NCBI RefSeq assembly: GCF_000014005.1
Contig: NC_008009.1
Coordinates: 1,984,001-2,048,000, forward strand
Reading direction: 5' to 3'
Source: Candidatus Koribacter versatilis Ellin345
GTDB taxonomy: Bacteria; Acidobacteriota; Terriglobia; Terriglobales; Acidobacteriaceae
Length of the DNA: 64,000 bases
In this document: in pieces, positions 8,152-17,434 of the stretch
Numbering within the stretch: the stretch's first letter is position 1
How the letters are laid out: each line of letters starts with the position of its first letter
Made by a program: the position numbers and the translations under genes
The notes under the pieces: model-generated
Database searches by the model: none
The model's input: only the letters and a program-made list of their open reading frames with translations
Told to the model about the DNA's origin: nothing

Positions 8152-9381
8152 TTAGCGCTTGAGGTTAATGGTGTCCTGGGTGATCTCATCGAAGGTTGTG
8201 ATCACCTTGGCATTGGCTTGGTAACCTCGCTGCGCCACGATGAGATTGGAGAACTCCGTCGCCATATCAACATTCGAAAGCTCCAGCGCTCCCCCCCCGA
8301 GGGTGCCACGTCCGCCGCTTCCCGGCGCGCCGAGCGCTGCCTGGCCCGACGCGAGAGTCCCAACGTATGCGTTCTGGCCTACCTTCCTGAGTCCCTGCAC
8401 ATTTGGAAAGCTCGCAATCGCGATCTGCCCGATGATCGAAGTCTTACCGTTGCTGAAGGTTCCTTCGATGGTTCCATCCGCGCCGATGTTGAAGTTCTGC
8501 AACATGCCGCTGCCGTAGCCGTCCTGTGCCGTCGCCGGGGTCGCGCTGTCCGCTGCCATCTGGGTCATCGACGAACCGCCGGTAGCGTCATAGAGCTTCC
8601 ACGTCACCCCTTTCATGTCGCTTGCGCCATCACTCAGGCCCGTCAGGTCGAAATTGATGTTCGAAGACGGAGTCGTAAGTTTGCCGTCGCTGTCGAAGGT
8701 CAGCGTGTGGCTGCCGGACGGCAGCGAAACCGTGCCTTCTCCGGTGGGCAGAGAAGCGTCGTAGTCCCACGTGTTGGTTCCAGTCTTCGTGAACGTAAAA
8801 GTCACTACGTGGACGCCCCCCAGCGAGTCATAGACCTTTAACGAGGTGTTGTAGCTGTCGCCAACTTTCGCGCTGGCATTGAGGTTCGTCGTCAACTGGA
8901 GGGAAGTCGTCGCTGAGGGCGAACTAACTTGGCCTTGGCCGAGATTCAGCGCACCCAGCCCGGATCCTGTTGTGACCTTGCCGTCCACGGCCTGGTAGCC
9001 AAGCACCACCGCGCCATCCTGCGTCCTGAGGGTCCCATCGGCGCCAACCTTGAAATTACCGGCGCGAGTGTAAATATCGTTCCCGTTTTGCTGGGCCACG
9101 AAGAAACCGTCACCCATGATCGCCACATCGGTTGGCACGCCGGTCGGACTCACGCTGCCATCGGTGAAGTTGGTGTCGATGGTGCCGATCATGGTTCCGG
9201 CGCCGACCTGAATAGGATCGCCACTGCCGGTCTGTCCGATCTGCTGATAAAAGAGGTCGCGGAACAGTGCGCGTGTCTGCTTGTAGCCAATCGTGTTCTG
9301 ATTGGCAAGATTGTTGGCGATCGTGGCTAATGCGGTGGAACTCGCGGTGAGGCCCGACAACGGAATCGAAAACATCGGCAT
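8152..9381 (-). CDS. flgE: Flagellar hook protein FlgE
   Basis: The 409-residue protein starts MPMFSIPLSGLTASSTALAT and contains ANNLANQNTIGYKQ, the rod-type N-terminal motif. The FlgE/F/G C-terminal motif follows at the other end (SNLIVAQRGYQANAKVI, ending DTINLKR). The middle is the variable hook-surface region with a large Gly/Ser/Thr content. The start at 9381 has a strong AGGAGG site 8 bases upstream; the longer reading frame from 9474 would overlap flgD and is rejected. FlgE polymerises into the hook. It follows flgD, its capping protein, with a one-base gap. Confidence 0.93.
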   Translation of the reverse strand: MPMFSIPLSGLTASSTALATIANNLANQNTIGYKQTRALFRDLFYQQIGQTGSGDPIQVGAGTMIGTIDTNFTDGSVSPTGVPTDVAIMGDGFFVAQQNGNDIYTRAGNFKVGADGTLRTQDGAVVLGYQAVDGKVTTGSGLGALNLGQGQVSSPSATTSLQLTTNLNASAKVGDSYNTSLKVYDSLGGVHVVTFTFTKTGTNTWDYDASLPTGEGTVSLPSGSHTLTFDSDGKLTTPSSNINFDLTGLSDGASDMKGVTWKLYDATGGSSMTQMAADSATPATAQDGYGSGMLQNFNIGADGTIEGTFSNGKTSIIGQIAIASFPNVQGLRKVGQNAYVGTLASGQAALGAPGSGGRGTLGGGALELSNVDMATEFSNLIVAQRGYQANAKVITTFDEITQDTINLKR

Positions 9382-9382
9382 A

Positions 9383-9661
9383 TTATTTTCCTCCTGCTGC
9401 GTAATGGTTGGCTGCACTCGACGTGGGTATGGTGGCGAGCCCGGCGAGGAGTTGATAAATCGAAGTGACCGCATCCAGCGTGTTCAATCCGACCAGTTGC
9501 GACACGAGCTGCGAAGGATCCATTGGACTGGTTGGGTCCTGGCTTTTGAGTTGGGCCACAAGTAGCTGCGCGAACGTCGTATCAAGATCGCCCATGCCGC
9601 TGACAGGCCCCGAAGTCGCTGCGTTTGTTGCTTGTCCTACTGCCGGTCCAGTAATGTTCAT
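9383..9661 (-). CDS. flgD: Hook-capping protein FlgD, minimal form
   Basis: Only 92 residues long, it contains the conserved FlgD N-terminal domain: FAQLLVAQLKSQDPTSPMDP followed by SQLVSQLVGLNTLDAV. FlgD proteins are usually 140-230 residues and add Tudor-like and Ig-like (FLN) domains, which are missing here. FlgD caps the growing hook. Its place between fliK and flgE is the normal one. Translation starts 8 bases after the fliK stop. Confidence 0.88.
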   Translation of the reverse strand: MNITGPAVGQATNAATSGPVSGMGDLDTTFAQLLVAQLKSQDPTSPMDPSQLVSQLVGLNTLDAVTSIYQLLAGLATIPTSSAANHYAAGGK

Positions 9662-9669
9662 GGTTTCTC

Positions 9670-12030
9670 CTACGCAATGATGTTGACGATTCCAATCTGC
9701 TCATCCTCGGCGGGATCCGGAGCGAGATGAGGTTTCGTCGGTAAAGCTTGTTGTTGTCTCTCGTGCTCAGAGCCTGACTCGCCCCTCCCGTCGCGGCTTG
9801 TCCAGTCCGCGGCGAGTCGGGTTGTGGTCGACACCGAGGCGCTTTCGAGATGCATGTCGTGTGCTGCCAGGCTGCTCTGCAACTGCGTCAACTCGGACGC
9901 GATCGCATGTTTGGCTGAATTGTTCTCGACCGTTACCGCCGTGGTGACGTGGCCCTCGTGCATCGCTGTTTCGATCTGCACTCGACCCAACTCCGCGGTG
10001 CGTAACTGAAGGTGAATATTCGACTCTTGCGGTACAGGCTCGGCTTGTGGCTTCCAACGCGAATCGCTTTCGAGGTCAGCGGCGCGCGGCAGAACGCTCT
10101 TTAGCTCAGTTCCATCTCCTTCTGTTAAGGCTTCTGGCGAGCCTGGGCGCGGCGAGGCCACGGTGGTCACCGGCGTTCTCGGAACGGTGTCGTGGAAGTT
10201 CGACGTCGGTAGCTTTTCATCCGGCTCAATTCGCGGACCATTGGGTTTCGGCGACACCACGATTGGAACCGTTCGCGAATCCGATGTCGAAGTTCCCTTC
10301 GAGTCGTCATGCGGTCCCGCTGTCGATTCCACGCGAAGGTCACTGTGAGATGGGGCATCTGGTGAGGTGTCTTGTCTTGTGGTGGCGAGCTGAATTTCTC
10401 CGCGATCGAGTGTTGGCGCGACAGGCGCGGGGGAATCGTCGTGAGAATCCTCCGTGAAGCGGGCCTCTGCCTGACTCGCCGGGGTGACTTCCTGACCGCC
10501 CTGAGTTCGCCCGAATATATCGGTTGATTGCGTACGCGCCTGATTCGAAGTCAGTGGAGCCGTTCGGGAGGGATGGCGGGAAGCTTCGGTCCCCACTCGA
10601 TCGGGAACCGGAATTCGCGCATCGAGTGGCTTGGTTGGGGGGGAAAGAAAGTCGGCAAGTTGCGCTCGAACCGAACCGAGCGGTCGTGGCGTCGAGACTT
10701 CCGCTTGCTGCCATGGAAGAACATCAGTTCTTTCGACGGATGAAGCTGCGGACGACGACTTAAGAACGCTTGTGATCTCGGGTTGAATAACCATCTTCGA
10801 GAAAGGTGGCGTGGTTCGAAGAGGAGAGGCAAGATGATAGATATCGACTCCATCTTCGATGAGCGGCAGGATCCCGTTCGGCACGGTTTCTCGCAGACCC
10901 ATACCTCCGCCAGTAATCGGAAAACTGTCGGGGGCTGCCTCTGCGTCGAAGTGATTCAAAGGTTCGGAGGCAATGCTGCGAATCGATGCACTCAGGCCGC
11001 CCATCCCATTCTGAGCAGTGACCCGCGGAGCGATTGGCATGCCGGCAGGACGCAATCGCAGCCCAGTGTCTTCACTTTCCAATCCTGCGCGCAACGCTGG
11101 GGCCGCCGCCGAAACCTGCTGCCGAGCAACTATGCGTTGGTTCAAGTGTGACTGCCTCACTCCCGAAGGCGACAGCCTTGGCGAAGCTGCGTCAGCAACC
11201 ACTGCGCCCAAGATCGTCGGCATCGAGGCGTTCGTTGCTGACTGCGGGACGATAGAGAGTCCTTTTGGCTCGACAAATGAAGGTCCCTCGTCAGACAACT
11301 TGCCTTTCTTCTCCGGTAGCACATCTGGCTGCTGAATTGAGTTCTGACTTCTTTCGGTCCCATTTGCTTTGTCATCCGTGGTCGCGTCGAAGACGCTCGC
11401 TCTCCCCACCGGTCCGGCCACGGGCAAGGTCGTCGACAGGGCGGACGCTTTTGTCACCCCACCCTCTCGCGGCGGTACATCTGGCTGTCGAAATAAGTCC
11501 CCACTTCTCTCGACTCCCGCTTCGTTTCCTGCCGAAGCGTTAGAAACGGGCGCACTGCTCGCCCATGCGATCGTGGGCAACGGGGTCGGCGCGAAAAACC
11601 AAGCTCCCGGCGCAAGCGCCTTCGTCTCGTCACCCTGCTCCGTTAGCACGCTTGGTTGTCGATCTAAGTCGGGATCCTCAGCCGCAACCTTGTAGACCCG
11701 TCCAACGTTCGCGCCTACCGCGGATACAGCCACAAGGTCCCAGCGCATCGCCGAAACCAGTGGCGCCTGGTTAGCGCTGTAGTGAACCTGCGGGTCTAAT
11801 GCCAAAGGAGCGCCAATCCGATGGCCGCGGGTCGCCGGCTTCCACGAGCGAACTGTGGACGCTTTCGAATCTCGTTGAACGCCCCCGCTATTCAGTTCGA
11901 ACGGAGCCCGTTCGCTCTCCGCGCCACACCACGCCAACAACTTTGCGAATCCCTCTCCTGGCGTCATTTTCTTGGGCGTTGTGCTCGCTGACGATGACAG
12001 GAGGTTCGCGCTGATGAAGAGTGGAAACAT
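9670..12030 (-). CDS. fliK: Flagellar hook-length control protein FliK-like
   Basis: The 786-residue protein is long, low in conserved structure and rich in Ser, Thr, Pro and Ala up to about residue 660, as expected of the extended ruler part of FliK. The C-terminal part (about 665-745) matches the Flg_hook domain: HLQLRTAELGRVQIETAMHE, then AVTVENNSAKHAIASEL and LQSSLAAHDMHLESASV. FliK measures hook length and contacts FlhB to switch export specificity. Most FliK proteins are 350-500 residues, so this one is unusually long. The start has no clear binding site; methionine 22 is an alternative. Confidence 0.82.
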   Translation of the reverse strand: MFPLFISANLLSSSASTTPKKMTPGEGFAKLLAWCGAESERAPFELNSGGVQRDSKASTVRSWKPATRGHRIGAPLALDPQVHYSANQAPLVSAMRWDLVAVSAVGANVGRVYKVAAEDPDLDRQPSVLTEQGDETKALAPGAWFFAPTPLPTIAWASSAPVSNASAGNEAGVERSGDLFRQPDVPPREGGVTKASALSTTLPVAGPVGRASVFDATTDDKANGTERSQNSIQQPDVLPEKKGKLSDEGPSFVEPKGLSIVPQSATNASMPTILGAVVADAASPRLSPSGVRQSHLNQRIVARQQVSAAAPALRAGLESEDTGLRLRPAGMPIAPRVTAQNGMGGLSASIRSIASEPLNHFDAEAAPDSFPITGGGMGLRETVPNGILPLIEDGVDIYHLASPLRTTPPFSKMVIQPEITSVLKSSSAASSVERTDVLPWQQAEVSTPRPLGSVRAQLADFLSPPTKPLDARIPVPDRVGTEASRHPSRTAPLTSNQARTQSTDIFGRTQGGQEVTPASQAEARFTEDSHDDSPAPVAPTLDRGEIQLATTRQDTSPDAPSHSDLRVESTAGPHDDSKGTSTSDSRTVPIVVSPKPNGPRIEPDEKLPTSNFHDTVPRTPVTTVASPRPGSPEALTEGDGTELKSVLPRAADLESDSRWKPQAEPVPQESNIHLQLRTAELGRVQIETAMHEGHVTTAVTVENNSAKHAIASELTQLQSSLAAHDMHLESASVSTTTRLAADWTSRDGRGESGSEHERQQQALPTKPHLAPDPAEDEQIGIVNIIA

Positions 12031-12042
12031 GCGCGTTGAAAT

Positions 12043-12060
12043 GGTGCAGAAACGTTGCCA
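12043..12060 (-). promoter_or_regulatory. Candidate sigma-54 (-24/-12) promoter before fliK
   Basis: On the minus strand TTGGCAACGTTTCTGCACC has GG and GC separated by exactly ten bases, the core spacing of sigma-54 promoters, with a TTGGCA -24 element. It sits in the 72-base gap between fliJ and fliK. RpoN (24874-26607) and a sigma-54 activator (18212-19372) are both in the window. The predicted start point is only a few bases before the fliK ATG, which weakens the call. Confidence 0.35.
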
Positions 12061-12102
12061 AAAGGATAAGAATTCGATGAAGTTGGAGGAATTTAACTGA
12101 AG

Positions 12103-12552
12103 TTATCTTTTACTTCGTGCACCGAGTCGCATCAGAAAGAGTTCGTCGACCGCTGCTTGGTCCCGGCGTTCCAATTGTTTGTGCCACGCTGCCAGTTCCG
12201 TCGCGCGAAGTCTTTCTAGTTTCTCCGACTCCCGGCGAGCGCTCATGTACTTCTCCTGCTGAAGCGAAATGGCACGATTCAGATCTTCGATGGTCGATTG
12301 GATCTCTGCAGCTGCTCGACGCAGCGCTATGCGCTGACTCTCCACGAACTGCAATTGTGCGGCAGGCGCTCCTCCCACCTCAGACTCATACATCCGTCGT
12401 GAAAGCTCGTCGCATTGCATTTGCACCCTCACGACCAGCGACAGCAAATGCGTTCGCTGTCCGAACAACGCCGCAAGGGCATTCTCTTCGGCATGCATCT
12501 GCAGCTCGCGGACATTCCGAACCGCCTCGAGTCGAAACCTAAAGTGAGTCAT
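12103..12552 (-). CDS. fliJ: FliJ-like flagellar export chaperone
   Basis: The 149-residue protein is almost entirely charged alpha-helix/coiled coil, starting with FRFRLEAVRNVRELQMHAEE, which resembles FliJ N-termini. FliJ fits the central stalk position of the FliI ATPase ring and escorts export chaperones. Sequence conservation in this family is low, so the call depends on length, coiled-coil character and its place just after fliI, which it overlaps by 4 bases. Confidence 0.82.
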   Translation of the reverse strand: MTHFRFRLEAVRNVRELQMHAEENALAALFGQRTHLLSLVVRVQMQCDELSRRMYESEVGGAPAAQLQFVESQRIALRRAAAEIQSTIEDLNRAISLQQEKYMSARRESEKLERLRATELAAWHKQLERRDQAAVDELFLMRLGARSKR

Positions 12553-13862
12553 CGATTCGCGATCGCCGACATCCCTGAAACAATTTCCTCGAGAGAGGTA
12601 CGCTCTAGTGCACCCTGGATAAGCAGCTTGCGGATTTCAGGCATCGCGCTCACTGCCTGGTCGAGTACCGGGTCGCCTCCCCGCTGATACGCACCGATGC
12701 GAATAAGATCTTCCGATCGCACATAGCTAGCCAGCCATGCTCGCAACTTCCGTGACGCCTGCAGATGCTGCACCGAACAAACCGCGCTTGCCAAACGGCT
12801 AAGGCTCTCGAGAATCTGAATTGGAGGGTAATGGCCGTCAGAAGCTAGCTTGCGATCGAGAACAATATGACCATCAAGCAGGGAACGTACTGCATCCACG
12901 AGAGGATCCTGCAGGTCATCGCCTTCCATCAGGACGGTATAGAACCCCGTGATACTGCCGCGTTCAAAGTTGCCGGCGCGCTCGACCAATCTTGCCAGCA
13001 GTGTAAATACCGAAGGCGTGTATCCCTTCGCAGTCGGAGGCTCTCCCGCCGCCAGCCCAATTTCGCGTTGTGCCATGCCGAAGCGGGTAAGGGAATCAAG
13101 CACCAGCAGCACGTGCTTACCTTCCGCGGCGAAATGCTCCGCAACCGCAGTGGCCGCCATCGCCGCTCGCAGTCTGAGCAATGGCGATTGATCGGAGGTT
13201 GAAACGATCACGACCGCACGCTGCATCCCCTCTTCTCCAATCGACTCCTCAACAAACTCTCGGACCTCCCGCCCGCGTTCGCCGATCAATGCCAGGACGG
13301 TTACGTCCGCCGCTGATCCGCGCGTCAGCATGCCGATCAAAGTACTTTTCCCAACCCCGCTTCCCCCGAAGATTCCGATCCGTTGCCCTCTTCCGCATGT
13401 AACAAATCCGTCGATCGCCCGGATGCCACAGGGCATTACCTCTCGCACCGGAATCCGCGCGTAAGGCAGCGGCGCCGATCCATCCACGGGCCTGCTTCCA
13501 CGCGGACGCGCCGGCGTGATTCCATCTAAGGGTGCTCCGGTCGCATCCAGTACGCGTCCCAGAATTTCATCGCCCACGGCGATCGATGGCGGTTGCGCCA
13601 GCCCAACCACGCTGTCTCCAAACCGGATTCCCTTCGGCGGCTGCAACGTCATCGACAGAACAGCGTTATCTCGGAATCCAACAATCTCGCCGGGATACAC
13701 ATCGCCCTTGCTGCTGATGACCTCACACGAGTCTCCAAGAGAAGAAAGTGGCCCCTCCGACTCGATCAAATTTCCGACAACCTTCGTAACTCGACCGTGC
13801 CAGCGGAGTGTTGAAGCTCCTTCAACAGCCGCGAAAAATGGAGACAGCAGAGATTCGTGCAT
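12549..13862 (-). CDS. fliI: Flagellar export ATPase FliI
   Basis: The 437-residue protein is an F1-beta-like ATPase. It has a Walker A motif in GIFGGSGVGKSTLIGML (about residues 160-176), the following GERGREVREFVEESIGEEG, Walker B in HVLLVLDSLTRFGMAQREI, and the family sequence GEPPTAKGYTPSVF. The N-terminal beta-barrel region is present (KVVGNLIESEGPLSSLGD). It energises early steps of flagellar export. The gene is 6 bases downstream of fliH and overlaps fliJ. Confidence 0.95.
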   Translation of the reverse strand: MHESLLSPFFAAVEGASTLRWHGRVTKVVGNLIESEGPLSSLGDSCEVISSKGDVYPGEIVGFRDNAVLSMTLQPPKGIRFGDSVVGLAQPPSIAVGDEILGRVLDATGAPLDGITPARPRGSRPVDGSAPLPYARIPVREVMPCGIRAIDGFVTCGRGQRIGIFGGSGVGKSTLIGMLTRGSAADVTVLALIGERGREVREFVEESIGEEGMQRAVVIVSTSDQSPLLRLRAAMAATAVAEHFAAEGKHVLLVLDSLTRFGMAQREIGLAAGEPPTAKGYTPSVFTLLARLVERAGNFERGSITGFYTVLMEGDDLQDPLVDAVRSLLDGHIVLDRKLASDGHYPPIQILESLSRLASAVCSVQHLQASRKLRAWLASYVRSEDLIRIGAYQRGGDPVLDQAVSAMPEIRKLLIQGALERTSLEEIVSGMSAIANR

Positions 13863-13868
13863 GATTCG

Positions 13869-14525
13869 TCAGGGTCTCTTTGCGATCAGATCAAACAGCC
13901 CAAGCTCAATTTCTTTCAATTGGCTCTCAATGCTGATTTCCGTGGTTCCTAATTGCGTTGAAAGGATGCAGGCGTCGGGTGTGACCGCATTGTCAGCGAC
14001 AACTTCTGGTTTTTGTTTGAACTCGCCGCTCAAAAGCGCCGTTCTCCAATCCGCTTCGACCGAAGGATGCACCCGTAAGTAAACGGCGGTACCTTCCGCA
14101 AGCTGGGTGATCGATGCGCGTACAAATCCTGCCAGAAGCCCTTTGTCCACCTGCGCCTCGCGGTGAAGAACCTTTCGCGCAATCGAGAGTGATAGCTGGA
14201 CAACTTCCGATTCAACTCGGCGGAAATAGCCCTTGCGCTCCTCTTCGAACGTCCGGAGTGCTAGCAGAACCTGTTTTCGTTCTCCTGCAAGTTGTTCTTC
14301 GAAGATATTCCGGGCGCGCAATTCGCCGTCGCGCTCGCCCTGGAGACGCGACTTTTCGAGCTGCTTCTGTGCGTCGGATTCTCGTTGCGTCGCGTTGGCC
14401 TCGGACCAGGGCGCCGGAGTTCCCGCAGGAGAGTGGGAGAAACTGCCCGTTATAGCGGGATACTCGAAGCTGAAGACCTCGCGGCCACCGCCCGCAGCCC
14501 ATGAAAAATCAGACGACGTACTCAT
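13869..14525 (-). CDS. fliH: FliH-like flagellar assembly protein
   Basis: The 218-residue protein has an N-terminal disordered part, a central charged helix (about 45-105, with KQLEKSRLQGERDGELRARN) and a C-terminal domain with VVQLSLSIARKVLHREAQVD and VYLRVHPSVEADW, which are FliH/YscL features. FliH regulates FliI and tethers it to the C-ring. It overlaps the end of fliG by 17 bases and precedes fliI. Confidence 0.87.
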   Translation of the reverse strand: MSTSSDFSWAAGGGREVFSFEYPAITGSFSHSPAGTPAPWSEANATQRESDAQKQLEKSRLQGERDGELRARNIFEEQLAGERKQVLLALRTFEEERKGYFRRVESEVVQLSLSIARKVLHREAQVDKGLLAGFVRASITQLAEGTAVYLRVHPSVEADWRTALLSGEFKQKPEVVADNAVTPDACILSTQLGTTEISIESQLKEIELGLFDLIAKRP

Positions 14526-15525
14526 CTTCTCCCTCCGCCTTGAGAACTAACTTTCCTTCGCTTTCGAGCTTCCGCGCCGCAGCCACTACTTCTTGTTGGG
14601 CCTTCGTAACGTCCTTGGATCTCACCGGGCCTAGCACTTCCATGTCTTCCTTCAACATTTCTACCGCTCGTGACGACATCGTTTTGAAGACGTGGGCCTT
14701 GAGTTGTTCCGACGCTCCTTTGAGCGCCAACGCCAGAGTCTTCTTGTCCAGTTGGCCGAGCAATTCGCGCAATCCAGCCTCCGGCACGGAGAGAAAGTCC
14801 TCGAACGTGAACATCAAGTTCCGGATGCTGAGTGCGAGATTGGCATCATCTGCCTCAATGGACTCTAAAATTGTTTTCACCGAGCCTTGATCCAGCTGGT
14901 TCAGCAGGTCTGCCACGCCTTTGAATCCCGCGTACGCCCGCCGACTCTGTTCGCCGAGTGATTGCAAACGCTTGTGCAACACCAGCGCGACCTTCTGCGC
15001 CATCTCCGGTGAAAATGCTCGCAGTTTCGCCAGACGCTTCACTACCTCGGCGCGCGACTTTTCCGGGAGCTTCATCAGAAGCGCGGTTGATTGTCGTACG
15101 TCGAGATGTGCCAGGATTAGCGCGATTGTTTGCGGATGCTCTGCCTCCAGGAACTTCGCCAACTGCTGCGGGTCTGCCTTCTGCAGCGAATCCAACTTGC
15201 TCGCGCTCATCTCTTGCGCCCGCGATACCTGTTCCAGGAGCAACTTGGCATTTTCCGGGCCGAATGCCTTTACCAGCAGCTTGCTGGCATATTCTGTCCC
15301 GCCAAGTGCCAGGTACTCTTGTGTGGCGCTGAGTTTGTAATACTCTTCGAGAACCGCCGTCACCGTTTCCGGCGCCACCTGCTGCAAATCGGTGATCTCT
15401 TGCGTCACCCGCTGAATCTGTTGTTCTGAAAGATGACGGTAGATGGCCGCCGCCGCCTCCTCTCCGAGCACCACCATGAGGATGGCCGCCTTCTGAACAC
15501 CCCTCAATTTGCCGGGCGTCGTCAT
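14509..15525 (-). CDS. fliG: Flagellar motor switch protein FliG
   Basis: The 338-residue product has all three FliG domains. The N-terminal part (KLRGVQKAAILMVVLGEEAA) binds FliF. The middle carries the EHPQ motif in FLEAEHPQTIALILAHLD. The C-terminal domain holds the charged torque helix (LLGQLDKKTLALALKGASEQ). FliG is the rotor component that interacts with MotA. It overlaps fliF by 4 bases. Confidence 0.96.
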   Translation of the reverse strand: MTTPGKLRGVQKAAILMVVLGEEAAAAIYRHLSEQQIQRVTQEITDLQQVAPETVTAVLEEYYKLSATQEYLALGGTEYASKLLVKAFGPENAKLLLEQVSRAQEMSASKLDSLQKADPQQLAKFLEAEHPQTIALILAHLDVRQSTALLMKLPEKSRAEVVKRLAKLRAFSPEMAQKVALVLHKRLQSLGEQSRRAYAGFKGVADLLNQLDQGSVKTILESIEADDANLALSIRNLMFTFEDFLSVPEAGLRELLGQLDKKTLALALKGASEQLKAHVFKTMSSRAVEMLKEDMEVLGPVRSKDVTKAQQEVVAAARKLESEGKLVLKAEGEDEYVV

Positions 15526-17111
15526 GCTTCTTCCTCACGTAGCCAGCTTTGTACAAGTTGTCCCGCGCTCGCCGGTTCGGCCTTGGCCTTTTCAATCAGT
15601 TGCTTCTTGAGGGTGGCCGCTTGCCGCACCGCCGGATCGGCAGACTCAACGCCCTGCGGAAGCACCTTCCCAGTATTGCCATTCAGCACGGCGTCGTTCG
15701 CGGGGCGGCTCGGCAGTTGCTTCAAGGAGAGCACCACCTGCCTGCGAACCGGCCGTAGAACAACCACATAAACAATAAGGAAGAGAAGTGCGATGAGTGC
15801 GTAGCGCAACGTCCAGGAGAACTGCTTGCCCACCCGCGCTACTTTGTCCAACTTGGTCAGAGGTACGAGTACCTCAGGCTTGTTCTCGTGGAAGGAGAGG
15901 TTCTCCACCGCCAGGACATCGCCGCGCGCGTCGTTGATCCCGAGCGATGCTCGCGCCAGGCTATCGATCTTCTTCAGTTCCTCTGGGCTGCGCTTCGCTC
16001 GAGAGGTGTTCCCCATCGCATCGGTGACGTCTGCATCATCCACCAGGAGCGCTGCAGTGATGCGTTTGATTCGGCCCGCCGGCAAGAGTGTGTGACGAAC
16101 CACCCGATTCACCGCGTAAGTGCCGCTCTCCGACTTGGACGATTGCGAATCTGCCGAGTTCGTCGATTTGGACGGACTCTGTGTATTCGGGATGTTGCTT
16201 GCAGTTCCCGGCACCCCCTGTGCTAACGTGCCCCCGACTGTTTCTTCCGATTTCTGCATCGTGAGAGCGGCAGTGCTGTTCGGATCGTAGGTCTCTTGAG
16301 TCTCGTCCCCCGACGTCACGTCGTACTCAACGTGCACGCTCGCGCGAGCGCCTCCTACTCCCACAATTGGCTCCAGCGTTCGCACTAACTCCTTGGCGAG
16401 CGCTTGATCGCGTTCCGATTCCACCCCGCTCCCGTCGCTACTGGTCTTTCCGATTGGCAAATTATTTTCTGCGTCGATCACAGTCACGCCTTCCGGCCGC
16501 AAGCCTTCCACTGCACCGGCAAGAAATCGGCGAATCGCTACGTCGCTGTTCGGAGACATGGCTCCCCGTAGCTTCAGAATGACCGATGCCTTCGCTTCCT
16601 CGCGCTTGTCCGCAAACAACGACTCGCGCGGCAACACCAGGTGCACTCGCACCGCCTCGACGCCATCGATCGTGCTGAGCGTGCGTTCGAGTTCTCCCTC
16701 GAGGGCACGCTGGTAGTTCACCTTTTCGCTAAAGTCGCTGCTCCCCCAATTGGGTTTGTCGAATAACTCGAACCCCATGCGGCCGCTCTTCGGGCCTCCG
16801 TCGCTTGCCACCAACAAGCGCGCCGAATCGAGCTTATCGACCGCCACACTGACACTCGTTCCGTCGGGGGAAATTTGATATTCGATCTTTTGCGCAGCCA
16901 GCTTCGATCCGAGGGCTTGTGCATCCTGCGCCTGCAATCCGCTGTACAGCGGCTTCATTTCAGGTTTTGCAAGCATCGTCACGAAAACATATAGCAACGT
17001 CGTGACCGTTAGGCCGGCAAACGCCAGCCAAAGTTTCTGCGTTCCGGTGAGACTTCGCAAGAAGTTTGCGATCTGCTTACCTTGCGGCGCGAACTTTTGT
17101 TCCTGAGCCAC
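15522..17111 (-). CDS. fliF: Flagellar MS-ring protein FliF
   Basis: The 529-residue protein has a first membrane segment at about 27-47 (LWLAFAGLTVTTLLYVFVTM) and YscJ-type ring-building domains with VRVHLVLPRESLFADKREEA. A variable periplasmic loop rich in Ser and Thr follows. A second membrane segment near residues 432-450 (LRYALIALLFLIVYVVVL) leads to the C-terminal FliG-binding tail. FliF assembles the inner-membrane MS-ring that surrounds the export gate. Confidence 0.95.
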   Translation of the reverse strand: MAQEQKFAPQGKQIANFLRSLTGTQKLWLAFAGLTVTTLLYVFVTMLAKPEMKPLYSGLQAQDAQALGSKLAAQKIEYQISPDGTSVSVAVDKLDSARLLVASDGGPKSGRMGFELFDKPNWGSSDFSEKVNYQRALEGELERTLSTIDGVEAVRVHLVLPRESLFADKREEAKASVILKLRGAMSPNSDVAIRRFLAGAVEGLRPEGVTVIDAENNLPIGKTSSDGSGVESERDQALAKELVRTLEPIVGVGGARASVHVEYDVTSGDETQETYDPNSTAALTMQKSEETVGGTLAQGVPGTASNIPNTQSPSKSTNSADSQSSKSESGTYAVNRVVRHTLLPAGRIKRITAALLVDDADVTDAMGNTSRAKRSPEELKKIDSLARASLGINDARGDVLAVENLSFHENKPEVLVPLTKLDKVARVGKQFSWTLRYALIALLFLIVYVVVLRPVRRQVVLSLKQLPSRPANDAVLNGNTGKVLPQGVESADPAVRQAATLKKQLIEKAKAEPASAGQLVQSWLREEEA

Positions 17112-17133
17112 GAATGTCCTCGGTGCGTCTTAC

Positions 17134-17424
17134 TCAGAACTGCATCCGGGCGACTTCCTGGTACGCCGCCACCGCTTTGTTTCTCAGCTGCATCATCAAC
17201 TCGAAAGAGAGAGACGCTTTTTCGATAGCAATTGCCGCAGAATGGACATCTTCGCCCTTGCCAGTCAGCAGATTTGCCAGCTTTGTCTGGGCGTCCGTGT
17301 GCTGATCCTCCACGTCCGAAATCGCAGACTTGAGGCTGTCGAGAAACCCACTGCTCTTGCCCTGCGCCTCAGACGACCACGCTTGACCTACAGCCGAACC
17401 GCCGACAGGGATACCGTTCAACAT
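17134..17424 (-). CDS. fliE: Flagellar hook-basal body protein FliE
   Basis: The 96-residue protein matches FliE in size and in its C-terminal sequence KASLSFELMMQLRNKAVAAY followed by QEVARMQF. The middle segment (HTDAQTKLANLLTGKGEDVH) is also typical. FliE links the MS-ring/export gate to the proximal rod. It is placed between flgC (10-base gap) and fliF (22-base gap). Confidence 0.94.
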   Translation of the reverse strand: MLNGIPVGGSAVGQAWSSEAQGKSSGFLDSLKSAISDVEDQHTDAQTKLANLLTGKGEDVHSAAIAIEKASLSFELMMQLRNKAVAAYQEVARMQF

Positions 17425-17434
17425 GCGCGCCCTC

